A stretch of 64,000 nucleotides of DNA from Adiantum capillus-veneris (taxonomy: Eukaryota > Streptophyta > Polypodiopsida > Polypodiales > Pteridaceae). A program made the translations under genes and the position numbers. The notes under the pieces are model-generated. The model had not been told where the DNA came from and did no database searches. It saw only the letters and a list, made by a program, of their open reading frames with translations. Below are positions 23,455-34,991 of the stretch, one piece after another. The DNA lies in NCBI GenBank assembly GCA_014529385.2, contig CM043945.1:142918741-142982740 (forward strand), read 5' to 3'. Position 1 is the first letter of the stretch. Each line of letters begins with the position of its first letter.

Positions 23455-23715
23455 GGTCACTAAACATCTATAATCATCTTGGTAAAAAGGGTAGGCTTGT
23501 GCAATGGGAGAGTTGCTCTCTACTAATTATGGATCAACCGTGGTCGAGAGACGTATCAACCATTCTAACTCCTCAAAATTCCACTCACATGCTAGCGTAT
23601 CTACCAAATCTCATTCACAGGAAAGCACCAAAAAGACCATGTGAAACACTTGTGAAAAGTAAAGAGGGTACATGTCACCCAAGGCAAGAGTGGATGACTC
23701 TAGATTACTAGCCAT
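23227..23715 (-). pseudogene. Unknown ORF (MAS ORF), left-arm copy
   Basis: From the ATG at 23715 the product starts MASNLESSTLALGDMYPLYF. It has two stops, then an open stretch LVNIGASNDEDDLHDYTDG and YGLTDDDFVFLNNEDRALA to 23227. A second copy of the distal half lies at 22857-23084 because of the tandem duplication. The right arm has the counterpart at 35610. I do not recognise the family. It is acidic, with no obvious membrane segment in the conserved part. Confidence 0.55.
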
Positions 23716-24333
23716 ATTTGTACACACAGATAGATGATGGTTAGAGTGAAAATATTATAAGGGTCGTGTCAAAAGGTTGTGTCCTTGTGCATAATGTGTT
23801 TTTATGATTTTGGGTCATGTACTAGAACTTGTAGGTTTCCAATTTATTTTTTGGTGTCTCTTGCTCTTTTACTTGTTTTTTTTGTCTTGTGAGTATAAGG
23901 CTTTATATATACATTCCCTAAGATTGGGAGATTGAGAGGTCAGGGAGGAAGGTTGAGAGGAAAGTGAGTGAATGATGAATGCCAGTAAACACTCTCTCCT
24001 TCCTTGGCTAGATCATACCTTTTGGAATGATGTCGTCATCTTTTGAAACCAATTGTTCCAAGTTGTTATGGGTGAAGACTTTGACCAATAGTTTTCGATC
24101 GTCCTATGCGTTTCATCTAGTTGCAAGGGTGGTAAGATACTCTCCCACGATTTCATTTGCAACATTGTTGTAGGTGGTGCACTTACAACGGGAGGTGCAA
24201 ATGCTTCCTTGTTTGTATAGATATGTACAATGGTAGGTGGAGGTTGTGTCGAAGCTTCTATTTTCGTACTGGAACTACATGAAGAGCAAGAAGCTTCATT
24301 TGACTCCCCTGTTCTTGAGCTAGGTGGAACAAA
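23716..24333 (-). other. Left-arm leader and distal part of accessory ORF
   Basis: Matches 29460-30048 plus the bases after copia B. Remnants of the accessory ORF read QPPPTIVHIYTNKEAFAPPV and ITTWNNWFQKMTTSFQKV on the minus strand, followed by an A/T-rich leader just ahead of the MAS ORF. No intact frame. Confidence 0.55.
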
Positions 24334-25388
24334 TCATTCTTTCTGTGTTACCCAAACTAGCTCTGGAGCGAGTGTGTAGCATTCTGTGATTTTTTTCTTT
24401 CCGCAATCGTCAATTCGTTTTGGAGCTACAGAATTGGGTTCACTGATTAGGGAAAATTTGGACTCACAAAGGGGCCTTATAAGGAGTTTGACTTCCTCTC
24501 TCATGTCCAAAATGGGCATGCGGTAAAATTTTTGCAAATCAACTCTAAACTTGGCGGAGATTTGGCAGCTAGAATCTACTCTTCAAGCTCTTTCTATTGA
24601 TATATAGCACGCCACGAGATTCCTCATATTTTGAAAGATTTTATTTTTTATTCTCTAGATTCTAGATGGAGTTGGTAGAATCTACTCTTCAAACTCTTTC
24701 TATTTATATATAGCACGCCACGAGATTCCTCATATTTTTAAAGATTCTATTTTTGATGAGCTTGAAGAGTAGATTCTAGCAACTCCATCTAAAATCTAGA
24801 AAATCAAAAATAGAATCTATCAAAATATGAGGAATCTCATGGCGTGCTATATATCAATAGAAAGAGCTTGAAGAGTAGATTCTAGTTACCAAATCTCCAC
24901 CAAGTTTAGAGTTGATTTGCAAAAATTTTACCGCCCGTCCGTTTTGGACATGAGAGAGGAAGTCAAACTCCTTATAAGGCCCCTTTGTGACTTCAAATTT
25001 TTCCTAATGCATGGGTCAGGTGACAAGTAAGAGCACAATTTACGTTTTGGCACCCAGATTTGATCATTTCCTTCATAGTAGCCTTGGGCTTCCAATAGTT
25101 TTTAGGAATCCAACGCAACGTTTCTTTACATTTCTTGGGGGGAGTGGGACGTCTCTTACCAGGCTCCAGTCTTTTAGTACTAGCTATGGTCACTAAAGAA
25201 GATTTAGGGACCCACTTATATGTTTTCTTTGTTATATTAGGATGGGTCTTGTGTGTCTCAAGCTTTATTTCAACTACATCAGTTGAAGCTCTAGAGAGTT
25301 GGGCTATGGGGACATATGGTTCAACCTCTTGGACATGCAATGTTTTGGGTTTCATTTTCTTAAGAGGCAATATCTCAGGGACTATGGC
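24334..25388 (-). pseudogene. Accessory ORF downstream of gypsy X pol, left-arm copy, split by a foldback element
   Basis: The frame 25370-24993 reads MPLKKMKPKTLHVQEVEPYV, a Thr/Lys-rich linker, then TYKWVPKSSLVTIAS, RRPTPPKKCKETLRWIPKNY and SGCQNVNCALTCHLTHALG. It is then cut by the insertion at 24446-25008 and resumes as KKKITECYTLAPELVWVTQ. The right-arm copy (28979-29460) has the same order without the insertion. No family recognised; short repeated WVP/WIP segments stand out. Confidence 0.6.
24446..25008. mobile_element. 563-bp foldback (long terminal inverted repeat) element
   Basis: Left arm ATTAGGGAAAATTTGGACTC... is mirrored by the complement ending ...TTTTTCCTAAT at 25008, giving inverted arms of about 245 bases with few mismatches. 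A roughly 100-base block (about 24572-24665) is repeated at 24672-24765 near the loop. It is absent from the matching place in the right arm (about 29352), which shows it is an insertion. No ORF is inside, and no clear target-site duplication could be defined. A MITE or foldback transposon is the likely class. Confidence 0.75.
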
Positions 25389-25392
25389 TTAA

Positions 25393-26074
25393 TAAATCTA
25401 CCGCAAAATGGCTTACTTATATAGGGACATGTGATGATCATCAAAAATTGGTAGATAATTGGGGTGAATACCTTCATAGCGTTATGTGGTGCAGTCCACA
25501 ACCCATTGATATCGCACAGCTAGAAGCTATAGATGTTGAATTGTATCGTAATGAGATGACAAAATTGAGAGTTAGCTCAACAACAAAAGAAAGCAAAAGA
25601 GAAATCACAGTCCACAGAGCAACAAGACCCCACAGACTTACACCTTGCACACATGATTGTTTCAAATCCTACACCACAGAGGAATGTAAGGTTGTGTATA
25701 TAAAGGCTTAGAGGACACCTATTGATGGAGTCAATGGAGTCTATGATGGTCCAGCAACAGTTAAGAAAATAGATTTAGCATACCCAGGTAAGGAGTTCAA
25801 ACCTGTTTTCATTGCCCAAGATTTGACAGAGACTGAGGAGTATGTACTTAAAGAATTTCTCAAGGAATTCAAGGATATATTTGCTTGAACATATCATGAT
25901 ATGAAAAGTGTTCCACCTTCCGTGGTGCAACACACAATTTCCATGAATAGCATGGCTAAACCAGTCTAGCAATGACCCTACCCAATGAATCCTAAGTACG
26001 CAAAGATTGTTCAAGAAGAGATTGCAAAGCTTGTCAAATGTGGATTTATATATCCTATTGAGCACTCATAATGG
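25393..26074 (+). pseudogene. Gypsy X2 linker ahead of reverse transcriptase
   Basis: Collinear with X1 from about 11793: CGCAAAATGGCTTACTTATA, then MVDNWGEYLHSVMWCSPQP, a 63-codon basic stretch, and CNHC-poor linker up to the reverse transcriptase. It has several stops. X2 therefore begins in mid-element, with gag and the DGG-type protease missing at the junction with the left arm. Confidence 0.7.
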
Positions 26075-27420
26075 GTGTCTCCAATAGTTATTGTGACAAA
26101 AAAGAATGGAAAACTCAGAGTCTGCATGGATCTCAAGAAGGTCAATGCCGCCACTAGGAGAGACCATTACCCCTTGCCATATTCAAAACATGTGCTTGAA
26201 AGAGTCGCAGGGAAGGAAGCTTATAGCTTTTTAGATGGGTACTATGGCTACAATCAAATCACCATTGCACTAGAGGACCAAGCTAGAACAGCTTTTATAA
26301 CCAAATTTGGAGTGTTCAAATTTTGTGTTATGGCTTTTGGCTCAACCAATGCCCCTGCTACCTTCCAAAGATTAATAAACATTGCTTTTAGAGAATATTT
26401 GAGGGAGTTTTGCAAAGCTTTCTTATATGACCTTTGTGTTTCTTCTTCTTGGAAGGAACATCTATCATGTTTACAAAAAGTATTTGAGAAGTGAAGATTG
26501 TCAAATGCCAATTTTGGATTAAACATGGAGTCATTTTAGAGCATATAGTGTCCAAAAATGGGATTTCCATAGATGAGAGCAAAAGTAAAGCCATTGCTGA
26601 ATTGCCACCACCTACAAACTATAAAGGAGTTCAAAGGTTCATGGGCCATGTTGGTTATTACCGGCAGTTTATTTTAAACTTTGTTGAGATAGCTCGCCCA
26701 TTGTTCAAGCTTCTTATTGAGTTCCACTGGACCGTGGAGTGTGACCATGCCTATGAGTTATTGAAAAGGGCCTCGACAAGCGCTCCCATTCTACGAGTGC
26801 CCAATTGGAATGTAATTTTCCATGTGCATATTGATGCATCGAACTTTTCTATTGGGTGTGTTCTAGCTCAACCAGGAGAACATAAATTGGACTACCCCAT
26901 TAGCTTTGCAAGTCATCAATTAAATGATGCTGAGAGAAACTACACCACTAGTGAGCAGGAAGGTTTAGCTATGATTTATGCAGTAAAGAAATTTTGCTTG
27001 CCAACAAATTTTTTTTCTATGTTGATCATCAAGCATTGTTGTATCTAGTAAAAAAACCTTGTTCCACGGGAAGAATTACACGATGATTGTTAGTTCTTCT
27101 TGAGTTTGATTTTACCATTGTGGTGAGACCCGGTAAAAGACATGTCATGGTGGATCATTTGTCTCGCATACCCAATGGTGAAGCCCCTATAGGAATCGAT
27201 GATGAATTTTCCGATACTTCCTTGTTCCTAGTAGAGACCATGCTTGAATGGAGTGAGAAGATTGTGAACTTTTTAGTTAATGGTTTTCCACCAAAGGAGC
27301 TTCGTAAGGATATAGCTCGAAAACCGTTAAAAAAATGTGAACCTTATTCTCTAATTGCAAGAACTCTCTACAAGATAGGGAAGGATGATATTCTTATACA
27401 TTGTGCTCATGAGGATGAGT
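26075..27420 (+). pseudogene. Gypsy X2 reverse transcriptase and RNase H
   Basis: Motifs: VSPIVIVTKKNGKLRVCMDL, DHYPLPYSKHVLERV, YSFLDGYYGYNQI, FCVMAFGSTNAPATF. The catalytic segment reads FLYDLCVSSSWKEH, where X1 has FLDDLCVYS, so one essential Asp is Tyr. After a frameshift near 26490: CQFWIKHGVILEHIV, FMGHVGYYRQFI, then RNase H with VHIDASNFSIGCVLAQ, YTTSEQEGLAMIYAVKKF and (after another shift) FTIVVRPGKRHVMVDHLSR. Ends at EDE before a TAA. Confidence 0.87.
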
Positions 27421-28620
27421 AATTATACATATTGCAAGAAGCCCACATGGGTATAGCCGGAGGACATTTGTCAGGGGAACTAACTGCTAGAAAGTTGTTG
27501 CAATCAGGCTATTGGTGGCCTACCTTATTCAAAGATGCATCACTTTTTGCAAAAGGGTGTGATAAATGCCAACGTTACAAGATCACAAAGCAAAAGGATA
27601 GGATGCCCTTACATCATCAACCATTTGAAAAATGGGGTTTAGACTTTGTAGGCCCAATTAGTCCGGCAGCTCATAACACTCAATCTCGATATATTATCAT
27701 TGTCACTAACTATGAGACAAAGTGGGCGGAAGCTAGGGCGACATGCAAGGCTGATGCAAGGTCAACTACCAAGTTTCTCTTTGAGAACATTATTACGTGA
27801 TTTGGTTGTCACTTTGAGATTGTGATTGACAATGGTACTCATTTTATAAATGGAGTGATAAAGGAACTCACTACCAGCTTTATGATAGCCCACCATAAGT
27901 CTATACATTATTACCCTCAAGCAAATGGCCAAGCTGAGAGTACTAACAAGAACTTAATTTCTATCTTGACCAAAATAGTGGAAGCTCATCGCACAGATTG
28001 GGATTTGAAGCTGACATCAGCTCTATGGGCTTATCATACTTCCTACAAAGTGGCTATTAATTGTACACCATTCAAAATGGTATATGGCCAAGAAGCAGTT
28101 ATACCATGGGAGTTTGTAATTCCTAGTCTACGAGTAGCTTCACAAGAAGGTTGGGATGGTAACCCTTTAGTTGCACGTTTATATCCTTGAGAGGTTAAAC
28201 GAAGAAAGGCAATTGGCTGTGCAAAATGCACTTGTGGAGAAAGATAGGAGAAAGAAATGGTTTGATCGTCATCTAAAGAACAAAGATATCAATGTTGGGG
28301 ATAAAGTCCTTATGTATGGTGTGCATAACGAGAAGAAAAGTTAAAATATGCGGGAAAAGGACCATATAAAGTATGCAAAATCACCCCACAAGGTACCATT
28401 CGTGTGGAAACTCTTGATGGAGTTGAAACCATTGGATTCCTCAATGGGAGAAAATTTAAAAGATATTATGATCCTTTGAGCCAAGAAAAGCTACGTGCCA
28501 TCCATCAAAAAAAGGCAGCCAAGGCACAAGTAGAGTTAAAGAAGATACAAGCTCAAGCTGAGACTAAGGAGCCAACAATGTATAAGATGCCAACGAGAGG
28601 CCAACCTTGGAGTTACACAT
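27421..28620 (+). pseudogene. Gypsy X2 integrase
   Basis: The zinc-binding segment has EAHMGIAGGHLSGE and KGCDKCQRYK. The core has KWGLDFVGPISP, IVIDNGTHFING and QANGQAESTNKNL, so the D, D and E positions are all present. A TGA at 27798 interrupts the core, with the frame continuing at 27801. Frameshifts follow near 28190. The C-terminal part reads GPYKVCKITPQGTIRVETLDG and NGRKFKRYYDP; no chromodomain is seen. QANGQAESTN suggests the non-chromovirus gypsy branch, which is inference. Confidence 0.85.
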
Positions 28621-28978
28621 GCATTTCACGTTGAAACAGAGGATGATTGCTTGCACTCTGACACACCTCTACGATACCCTATTAAGTTAAATAGCGCCTG
28701 TGAAAAAGTGTTATATAATGCCTTATTGGACACGAGTGCTAAATATAATCTTCTATCATATGGGGTATGGTGTTAGTTAGGAAATCCATCTCTATCTGAG
28801 AGTACTGTCCAAGTCAAGGGTTTCAACAAGAAAAAAACTACGATTTTTGATCATGCCTATTGGAACTATGGAAGGCAATATAAACCTAGGACGTACGTGG
28901 ATGATAGCGACCAAATGCACCATTGATTGGGGGACTATCCCAACGGAGAAACGAACTCCTAGCCCTGCCACTCAAGCG
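28621..28978 (+). pseudogene. Second retropepsin-like domain, located after the integrase
   Basis: The frame at 28621 reads FHVETEDDCLHSDTPLRYPI and YNALLDTSAKYNLLSYGVW, where LLDTSA matches the retropepsin active site LLDTGA with Gly replaced by Ser (Asp codon at 28729). After a TAG and a frameshift near 28845 the typical C-terminal part follows as MPIGTMEGNINLGRTWMIA and TKCTIDW. It differs from the DGG-type protease of X1. A protease behind the integrase is outside the normal gypsy order; it could be an accessory gene or part of another element fused here. Confidence 0.65.
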
Positions 28979-28980
28979 AT

Positions 28981-29760
28981 AGTCCTTGAGATATTATCTC
29001 CTGAGGAAATAAAACCCAAAACATTGCATGTCAAGAGGTTGAACCATATGTACCTATGGCCCAACCCTCTAGAGCTTCAACTTCTATAGTTGAAACAAAA
29101 AATGAGACACACAAGACCCATCACAATATAAGAAAGAAAACATACCAATGGGTCCCTAAAGCTTCTTTAGCGACGATTTCTTATGCTAAAAAACAGAAGC
29201 CTTGTAAGAAACGTCCCACTCCAAAAAATGTAAGAAAACGTTGCGTTGGATTTCTAAAAGACTATTGGAAGCCTTAGGCTACTATGAGGGAAATGATCAA
29301 ATCTGGGTGCCAAAATGTAAATTGTGTTCTTACCTGTCACCTGACCCATGTGAGACAAATCCTGTAAAACAATGAAGCTGATTGAAGCTCGTGGGAAGGG
29401 AAAGATCACAGAACACTATACACCCCATCCGGAGCTAGTTTGGGTACCCAAGCGAGAATAAATTGTTTCTCTCGGCTCAATTATAGAAAAAACAAATGAA
29501 TCTTCTTGCTCTTCATGTAGTTCATATACGGAAATAGAAGCTTTGACATAACCTCCACCTACCATTGTACATATACATACAAACAAGAACGAATTTGCAA
29601 CTCCCTTTGTAAGTTCACCACCTACAACAATGTTGCAAATAAAATCATGGGAGAGTACCTTACCACCCTTGCAACTAGATGAAACGCCTAGGGTCGTCAA
29701 AAACTATTGGTCAAAGTCTTCACCCATAACAACTTGGAACAATTGGTTTCAAAAGGTGAC
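28981..29760 (+). pseudogene. Accessory ORF, right-arm copy
   Basis: In frame with the protease tail: EILSPEEIKPKTLHVKRLN, then (shifted) SRASTSIVETKNETHKTHHN, TYQWVPKASLATISYAKKQK, and SGCQNVNCVLTCHLTHV. Further frames give ITEHYTPHPELVWVPKRE, TNKNEFATPFVSSPPTTMLQ and ITTWNNWFQKVTTSFQKV. Continuity with the protease-like domain suggests a former single ORF behind integrase. Multiple stops and shifts. Function unknown. Confidence 0.55.
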
Positions 29761-30048
29761 GACATCGTTCCAAAAGGTATGATCTACCCAAGGAAGGTGA
29801 GAGTGTTTGCTGAAATCCATTATTCACTTGCTCCCCTCTTAACCTTCCTCCCTGACCTCTCAATCTCCCAATCTTAGGGAATGTATATATATAGCACAAT
29901 ACTCAAGAAAATAAAAATTATAAAAGTAAAAGAGCAAGAGCCACCAAACAAACCTACAAGTTCTAGTACCTGACCCAAAATCATAAAAACACATTATGCA
30001 CAAGAATCAATCTTTTAACATGACCCTTATAATATTTTCACACTAAAC
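29761..30048 (+). promoter_or_regulatory. A/T-rich interval with TATA-like sequence ahead of the MAS ORF
   Basis: GGGAATGTATATATATAGC at about 29878-29896 resembles a TATA box and is kept in the left arm (complement near 23905-23925). About 170 bases later, once copia B is removed, the MAS ORF begins. The arrangement could be a promoter and leader; this is inference. Confidence 0.35.
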
Positions 30049-30240
30049 TGTTGGGGTATAAAGCCCAATGTGGTCGCCCAGGTAAGTGGGCGGGCCGCCA
30101 GGTATGTACACATATTATTTTGTAAAAACCTAATAAGAACTCACTATGCTCTACACATTACAGTAGAGCGAGTTCACCATATCGTCGTGCTCTTCTTCTC
30201 GCACTTTCTCTCGCGTCGCACTTCCGCTCGTACTCCTTCA
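30049..30240 (+). repeat. Copia B 5-prime LTR (192 bp)
   Basis: TGTTGGGGTATAAAG ... ACTCCTTCA with TG/CA ends. Preceded by TAAAC. The LTR is short for a copia element. Confidence 0.97.
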
Positions 30241-30242
30241 AC

Positions 30243-30254
30243 TGGTATCAGAGC
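30243..30254 (+). other. Copia B primer-binding site
   Basis: TGGTATCAGAGC, the tRNA-iMet complement, two bases after the LTR. Confidence 0.93.
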
Positions 30255-31319
30255 TCAGATCGAGGCTAGGGGCAGCACTGCAGGAGGCTAGAGTCACCAG
30301 CTCAGATTGGAGTGAAATTCGACAGGCAAAGACACGGCCCCAAATCCTGTAATGTGCTTAGAATTTCATTCTGAGGTCATCTCGGTCACCGTTCGGCTTC
30401 GACAAAGTTCTGCGCAGGCCATTTTTGACTACGTGATCTCAGCGGGTGAGGATCCGACTCTGCAAATTTGGGTTTTTCGGCCTACGATTGCAGGTGCTGA
30501 GGATATCGACACTCCCAGAGTGTTGATTTGTGGCTGTCTACACATCGAAGGACGGCTCACAGTTCTTGGAGGCGTGTCACATACGACACGGGCACATCTA
30601 CACACAGACTGTAGGCGACATCCACTAGTTCATCAGGTAGCTTGTGTTTCCTGCTTGATATTCCAGATTTCATCCTGACATTGCAACTACTTCCACATGG
30701 GATGTATTGTCAGAGATGATGTATGTCTGTTGAGGGTTTGCTGGTTGTGAGTCACGCACCAAACAACCGCCGCAACGGTTACAGCATACAGTGGGAAATT
30801 TGTGGATGTATGACTTTGTGGGAAGTCTATGTACTGTCAGATTTATTACAGCCTTTGTTGAGGGTCGAGTGAGGTTTTATTGAGATGGAGGATTCTTGAA
30901 TGTTGAGATCCTTTCGATGATACAGGTCTTGGAGCAATCCCTCGAGCACCCTTAGATAGGCAGCTAGGATGTATTGACTGTGAAATAGACAGTTGGGATT
31001 GCATCTTTGCTTTACTGCCGTTGAGGCATTGTCACAGTCTATGCTTACAGGACAGTGACAGGACAGTCAGAGACAGTACATGTGCAGGACAGGTTTACCC
31101 ACAGCTTACATTGTCAGAGAGACAGTGGTTTTTTGAGCTGTTTTTTGGTCTGTTTTTAGTACACCAGAGCCATTTTACAAAGGAGACTGTGCCAAAATTT
31201 ATGCAGAATATGAAGCTTTCTTGGTTCATTCGACTGGTTGATATTGGTTCAGAGGTCAGTTTACAAGGGAAACTCTGCCAAATTTTTCCCAGAAAAGTAA
31301 ACTACTGTGAAGCGTAGCT
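30255..31319 (+). other. Copia B leader with conserved motifs
   Basis: About 1.07 kb without a credible gene. Two copies of the shared leader motif occur at 31175-31200 and 31259-31286, the second about 33 bases before the gag ATG. The block around 30847-30879 (ACAGCCTTTGTTGAGGGTCG) is also present in the copia D leader. Confidence 0.75.
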
Positions 31320-32444
31320 ATGGCTGGATCACAGGACACTGCTCTTTACAATATCAAGAAGCTGGATGGAACCAATTTCCCATTGTGGAAGAAGCAGATT
31401 TGGCACGTGTTGGTACAAAAGAAGCAGATAAAACCTATAAAGCTCAAGGGGATAAAACCAGAAGATATGGAGGAAGATGAATGGAGCGAAATGGATGAAT
31501 TGGCACTTTCTACCATTATGCTGACTTTGGCAGAAAGCGTTTACTTCAATGTAGCAGACGAGATGTCGGCTTATCAAGCATGGTTAAAGCTGAGTGATCT
31601 TTATGAGAAGCAGAGTGCAGCTTCACAGGTATACTGGCTTAAGAAGCTTGTTGACTTGAAGATGAAAGAAGGGACACCTATGTCCAATCATCTGAATGAA
31701 CTCAACACAATCTATAGTCAGTTGTCAGCTCAAGGTGTCAAGTTTGATGAACCTGTTAGAGCTATGTTCCTGTTGATCACATTGCCGGAAAGTTGGGACA
31801 CTTTTCGCACAGCTTTGAGTAATTCTGCACCTCCAGATGGTTTGAACATATCAGGTGTAGAAGGAAGTCTGCTTACTGAAGAAACCAATAGAAAGACAAT
31901 GGACAAAGGCAAAGGAACAGCCTTACTTGTCAGGGGAAGGACCAAAGAGAAGTACAAATGTGGAAAGAGGAATCAGTCTCGTAGCAAGTCCCGCAGTGCT
32001 AAAGGCAAGAGTGACATAGAATGCTACCATTGTGGCAAGAAGGGTCACATGAAAAGAGACTGCAGAGAATGGAAAGAAGAAAAAGGCAAAGAGAAATCTG
32101 AAGACCATGGTGAGAAGAACAAGTCCTCAATGAAGATTCAAGAAATAAATGTGACAAACACTGTTGCAGAGGATGACAGTCTAGTGTCAGGAGACATCTA
32201 CTTCTTGAAGAATACAATGGACTCAGCTCTTCTTACAGCATCTGATGGAAATGCACTGAGTTTCTCGATTATAGACTCAGGGGCATCACTTCATGTGTCT
32301 CCAAACAAGGAGTGGTTTACCTCTTATGTGACCACTAAAGATCATGTTCGGCTAGGCAATGGGCAGACATGTGAGATCTTAGGTGTTGGAGATGTTCAAT
32401 TGAAGTTTAATAATGGATCTTCTTTCACACTGAAGAATGTGTGA
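31320..32444 (+). pseudogene. Copia B gag and protease, ended by a premature TGA
   Basis: 374 codons: UBN2-type gag (KLDGTNFPLWKKQIWHVL, EWSEMDELALSTIMLTLAES), zinc knuckle CYHCGKKGHMKRDC (32022-32063), and protease IIDSGASLHVSP with catalytic Asp at 32274. Ends FTLKNV then TGA, where copia A reads Arg (KNVRHVPAITK); a one-codon difference. Gag forms the particle and protease matures it. The next frame continues in phase. Confidence 0.94.
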
Positions 32445-34991
32445 CATGTTCTCGCAATTACAAAGAGCTTGATCAGCACAGGTTTACTTGATGATGCTGG
32501 CTACGTCACCACTTTTGGACAGAACATGTGGAAGATATCCAAGGGTTCTATGACAGTAGCACATGGAGTAAAGTCTGGAGGACTTTACATGATTTATGTA
32601 TCAAATGTCTCTAAAAATGTAATCAATGTAACCGAGCAGCCGAACGTTTCTTTGTGGCATAGCCGGTTAGGACATATGTCCAAGAAGGGAATGGAAATCT
32701 TGTCTCGTTCTGGTTATTTGCCTGGCTTTTCATTTAATGATTTTGAATTCTGTGAACATTGTCTGTATGGTAAGCAAACACAGCAGCCACATAAGCATAG
32801 AAGCAGTAGAAGAGATACACAGTTGGCACTTGTTCATAGTGATTTGTGTGGACCTATGCCTAACCTATCTCTAGGGGGAGCTTCTTACTTTATGACATTT
32901 ATAGATGATTACTCGAGAAAAGTATGGGTTTACTTTCTCAAGCACAAGGATGAAGCGTTTAGTGTTTTCAAAACGTTTGTGACACTTGTGGAGAATCAGA
33001 GTGGCAAGAAGCTTAAATGCTTACGCACTGACAATGGTGGAGAGTATGTTTCAAAGGCCTTTCAGGACTTTTGTGAGTCAAAAGGTATAAAACGTGAACT
33101 TACTGCTCCTTACAATCCTCCTCAAAATGGTGTTGCTGAGAGGATGAATAGGACCATACAAGTGAAGGTCAGAAGTATGTTGTCCAATGCACAGCTGCCA
33201 AATGGGTTTTGGGCTGAAGCTGTATCAACAGCTGTTCATCTTGTAAATAAATCTCCTAGCAAGGTTTTGCAGAAGGATTCAGTGCCAGAGATGGTATGGT
33301 CAGGCAAAATGCCCTCATACAAGCATCTTAGAGTTTTTGGCTGTGAGGCATATACTCACGTTCCAAAGGAATTTAGGAACAAACTTGAGCCAAAAAGTAG
33401 AAAGTGCATCTTTCTAGGCTATGGTGATTCTGGTGAGATGGGGTACAGACTTTGGGATCCCGAATCCAGAAAGGTTGTCCGCAGCAATGATGTTCACTTT
33501 AATGAATCCAAATATCATTCTAAACCAGAGAGGGTTGAGGAGATTAGAAGAGTTGTCTTCCAAGAAGATGGACCTGCACGTGCAAGAAAAAATGTCAGGG
33601 CTCAAGAGGAGCAAGGACAGGATAGAGTGGAACCACAGGTTGTGGTTGAGCCTGAGCCACCTATTGTGCGTAGATCTGGACGTGTCACGCGACCTCCTGA
33701 TAGGTTTGTTCCATCTATGAAATATGTCATGTTGAGTGATTGCAATGATCCTTCATGTTACAAGGAAGCAGTGCAAATGAAGGACTCCGGGAATTGGCAA
33801 TTGGCCATGCAGTCAGAGATGACAGCTCTGCATAAGAACCAGACATGGAAACTAGTTAAATTACCACGAGGCAAAAAGGATCTACCCTATAAATGGGTTT
33901 ACAGGAATAAGATCACCGCTCATGATAGTCAGCCAAAGTACAAAGCAAGGCTTGTTGCCAAGGGATTTAAGCAAGAACAAGGCATTGACTTTGATGAAGT
34001 CTTCTCTCCGGTGGTCAAAATGACTACATTGAGATGCTTTCTTGCATTGGTTGCCATATTAGATTTGGTGTTGCACCAAATGGATGTCAAGACAGCGTTC
34101 TTGCATGGTGATTTAGATGTGGAAATTTACATGCAGCAGCCAGAAGGGTTTGTTGAGAAAGGCAAGGAAGATTGGGTATGCCAATTGTTAAAGAGTCTTT
34201 ATGGCTTAAAACAATCACCGAGGGCATGGTACCATAAATTCCACAAGTTTATGCTTTCTCAAGGCTACAAACGTAGTGAGTTCGATCACTGTCTATATAC
34301 AAAGAAGGCTAAGGATGGTAGTTGGTTGATCCTTATTTTGTATGTGGATGACATGTTGATTGCTGGCAAGCACTTGGAAGAAATTTCAGCTTTGAAGTCA
34401 AAGATGGCAAAATTGTTTGACATGAAAGACATGGGTGAGGCAAGTCATATACTTGGTATGCACATTGAGAGAGACAGATCAAAGAAGTTGATTTGGTTAT
34501 CTCAAACAGAGTATATTGACAAGGTTTTTCAACGTTTCAATATGGAGAAGGGAAAGGCATTGAGTGTTCCATTGCCACCATATGTGAAACTTAGCAAACA
34601 AGATTTTCCTGTGTCTGAGGAAGAACAGGCTGAAATGGATAAGATTCCATATGCGTCTGCAGTGGGTAGTTTGATGTATGCAATGATTGCTACTCGCCCA
34701 GACATTGCATTTGCAGTGGGAGTAGTAAGTCGATACATGTCAAACTCAGGCAAGAAACATTGGGAGGCAGTGAAAGGAATATTGAGATACCTGAAAGCTA
34801 CAAAGAGTATGCGTATATGCTATGGGTGTCAGGAGCTAAGTGTAAAGGGTTTTACAGACTCAGATTATGAAGTTGACTTAGACAACCGAAGGTCTACGTC
34901 AGGGTATGTCTTTACATTGGCTGGTGGAGCAGTATCATGGCGTTCTAGATTACAAGATTGTGTTACTCAGTCTACTACAGAGGTTGAATAG
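32445..34991 (+). pseudogene. Copia B integrase, reverse transcriptase and RNase H start
   Basis: In phase with gag across the TGA. Integrase zinc-binding part LWHSRLGHMSKKGM ... FCEHCLYGK, core VHSDLCGPMP, LRTDNGGEYVS, GVAERMNRTIQ. Reverse transcriptase has KARLVAKGFKQEQGIDF, QMDVKTAFLHGDLDVE, SLYGLKQSPRAWYHKF and YVDDMLIAG (about 34339). RNase H begins GFTDSDYEVDLDNRRSTSGY and stops at TTEVE-TAG, where a Tyr codon is expected. All catalytic residues of integrase and reverse transcriptase are visible. Confidence 0.94.

Larger units (their letters stand above)
22621..25389 (-). repeat. Left arm of a large diverged inverted repeat
   Basis: The reverse complement of this arm matches 28979-36450 (after removing copia B) from end to end: the accessory ORF with KPKTLHVQEVEPYV, a TATA-like leader, a second ORF starting MASxLESST, and the terminal ATTGGTAGCAYAATAT. 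The arms differ at many bases and carry separate insertions, so this is an old structure, not a read artefact. The left arm holds a 370-bp tandem duplication and a 563-bp foldback element. Confidence 0.88.
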
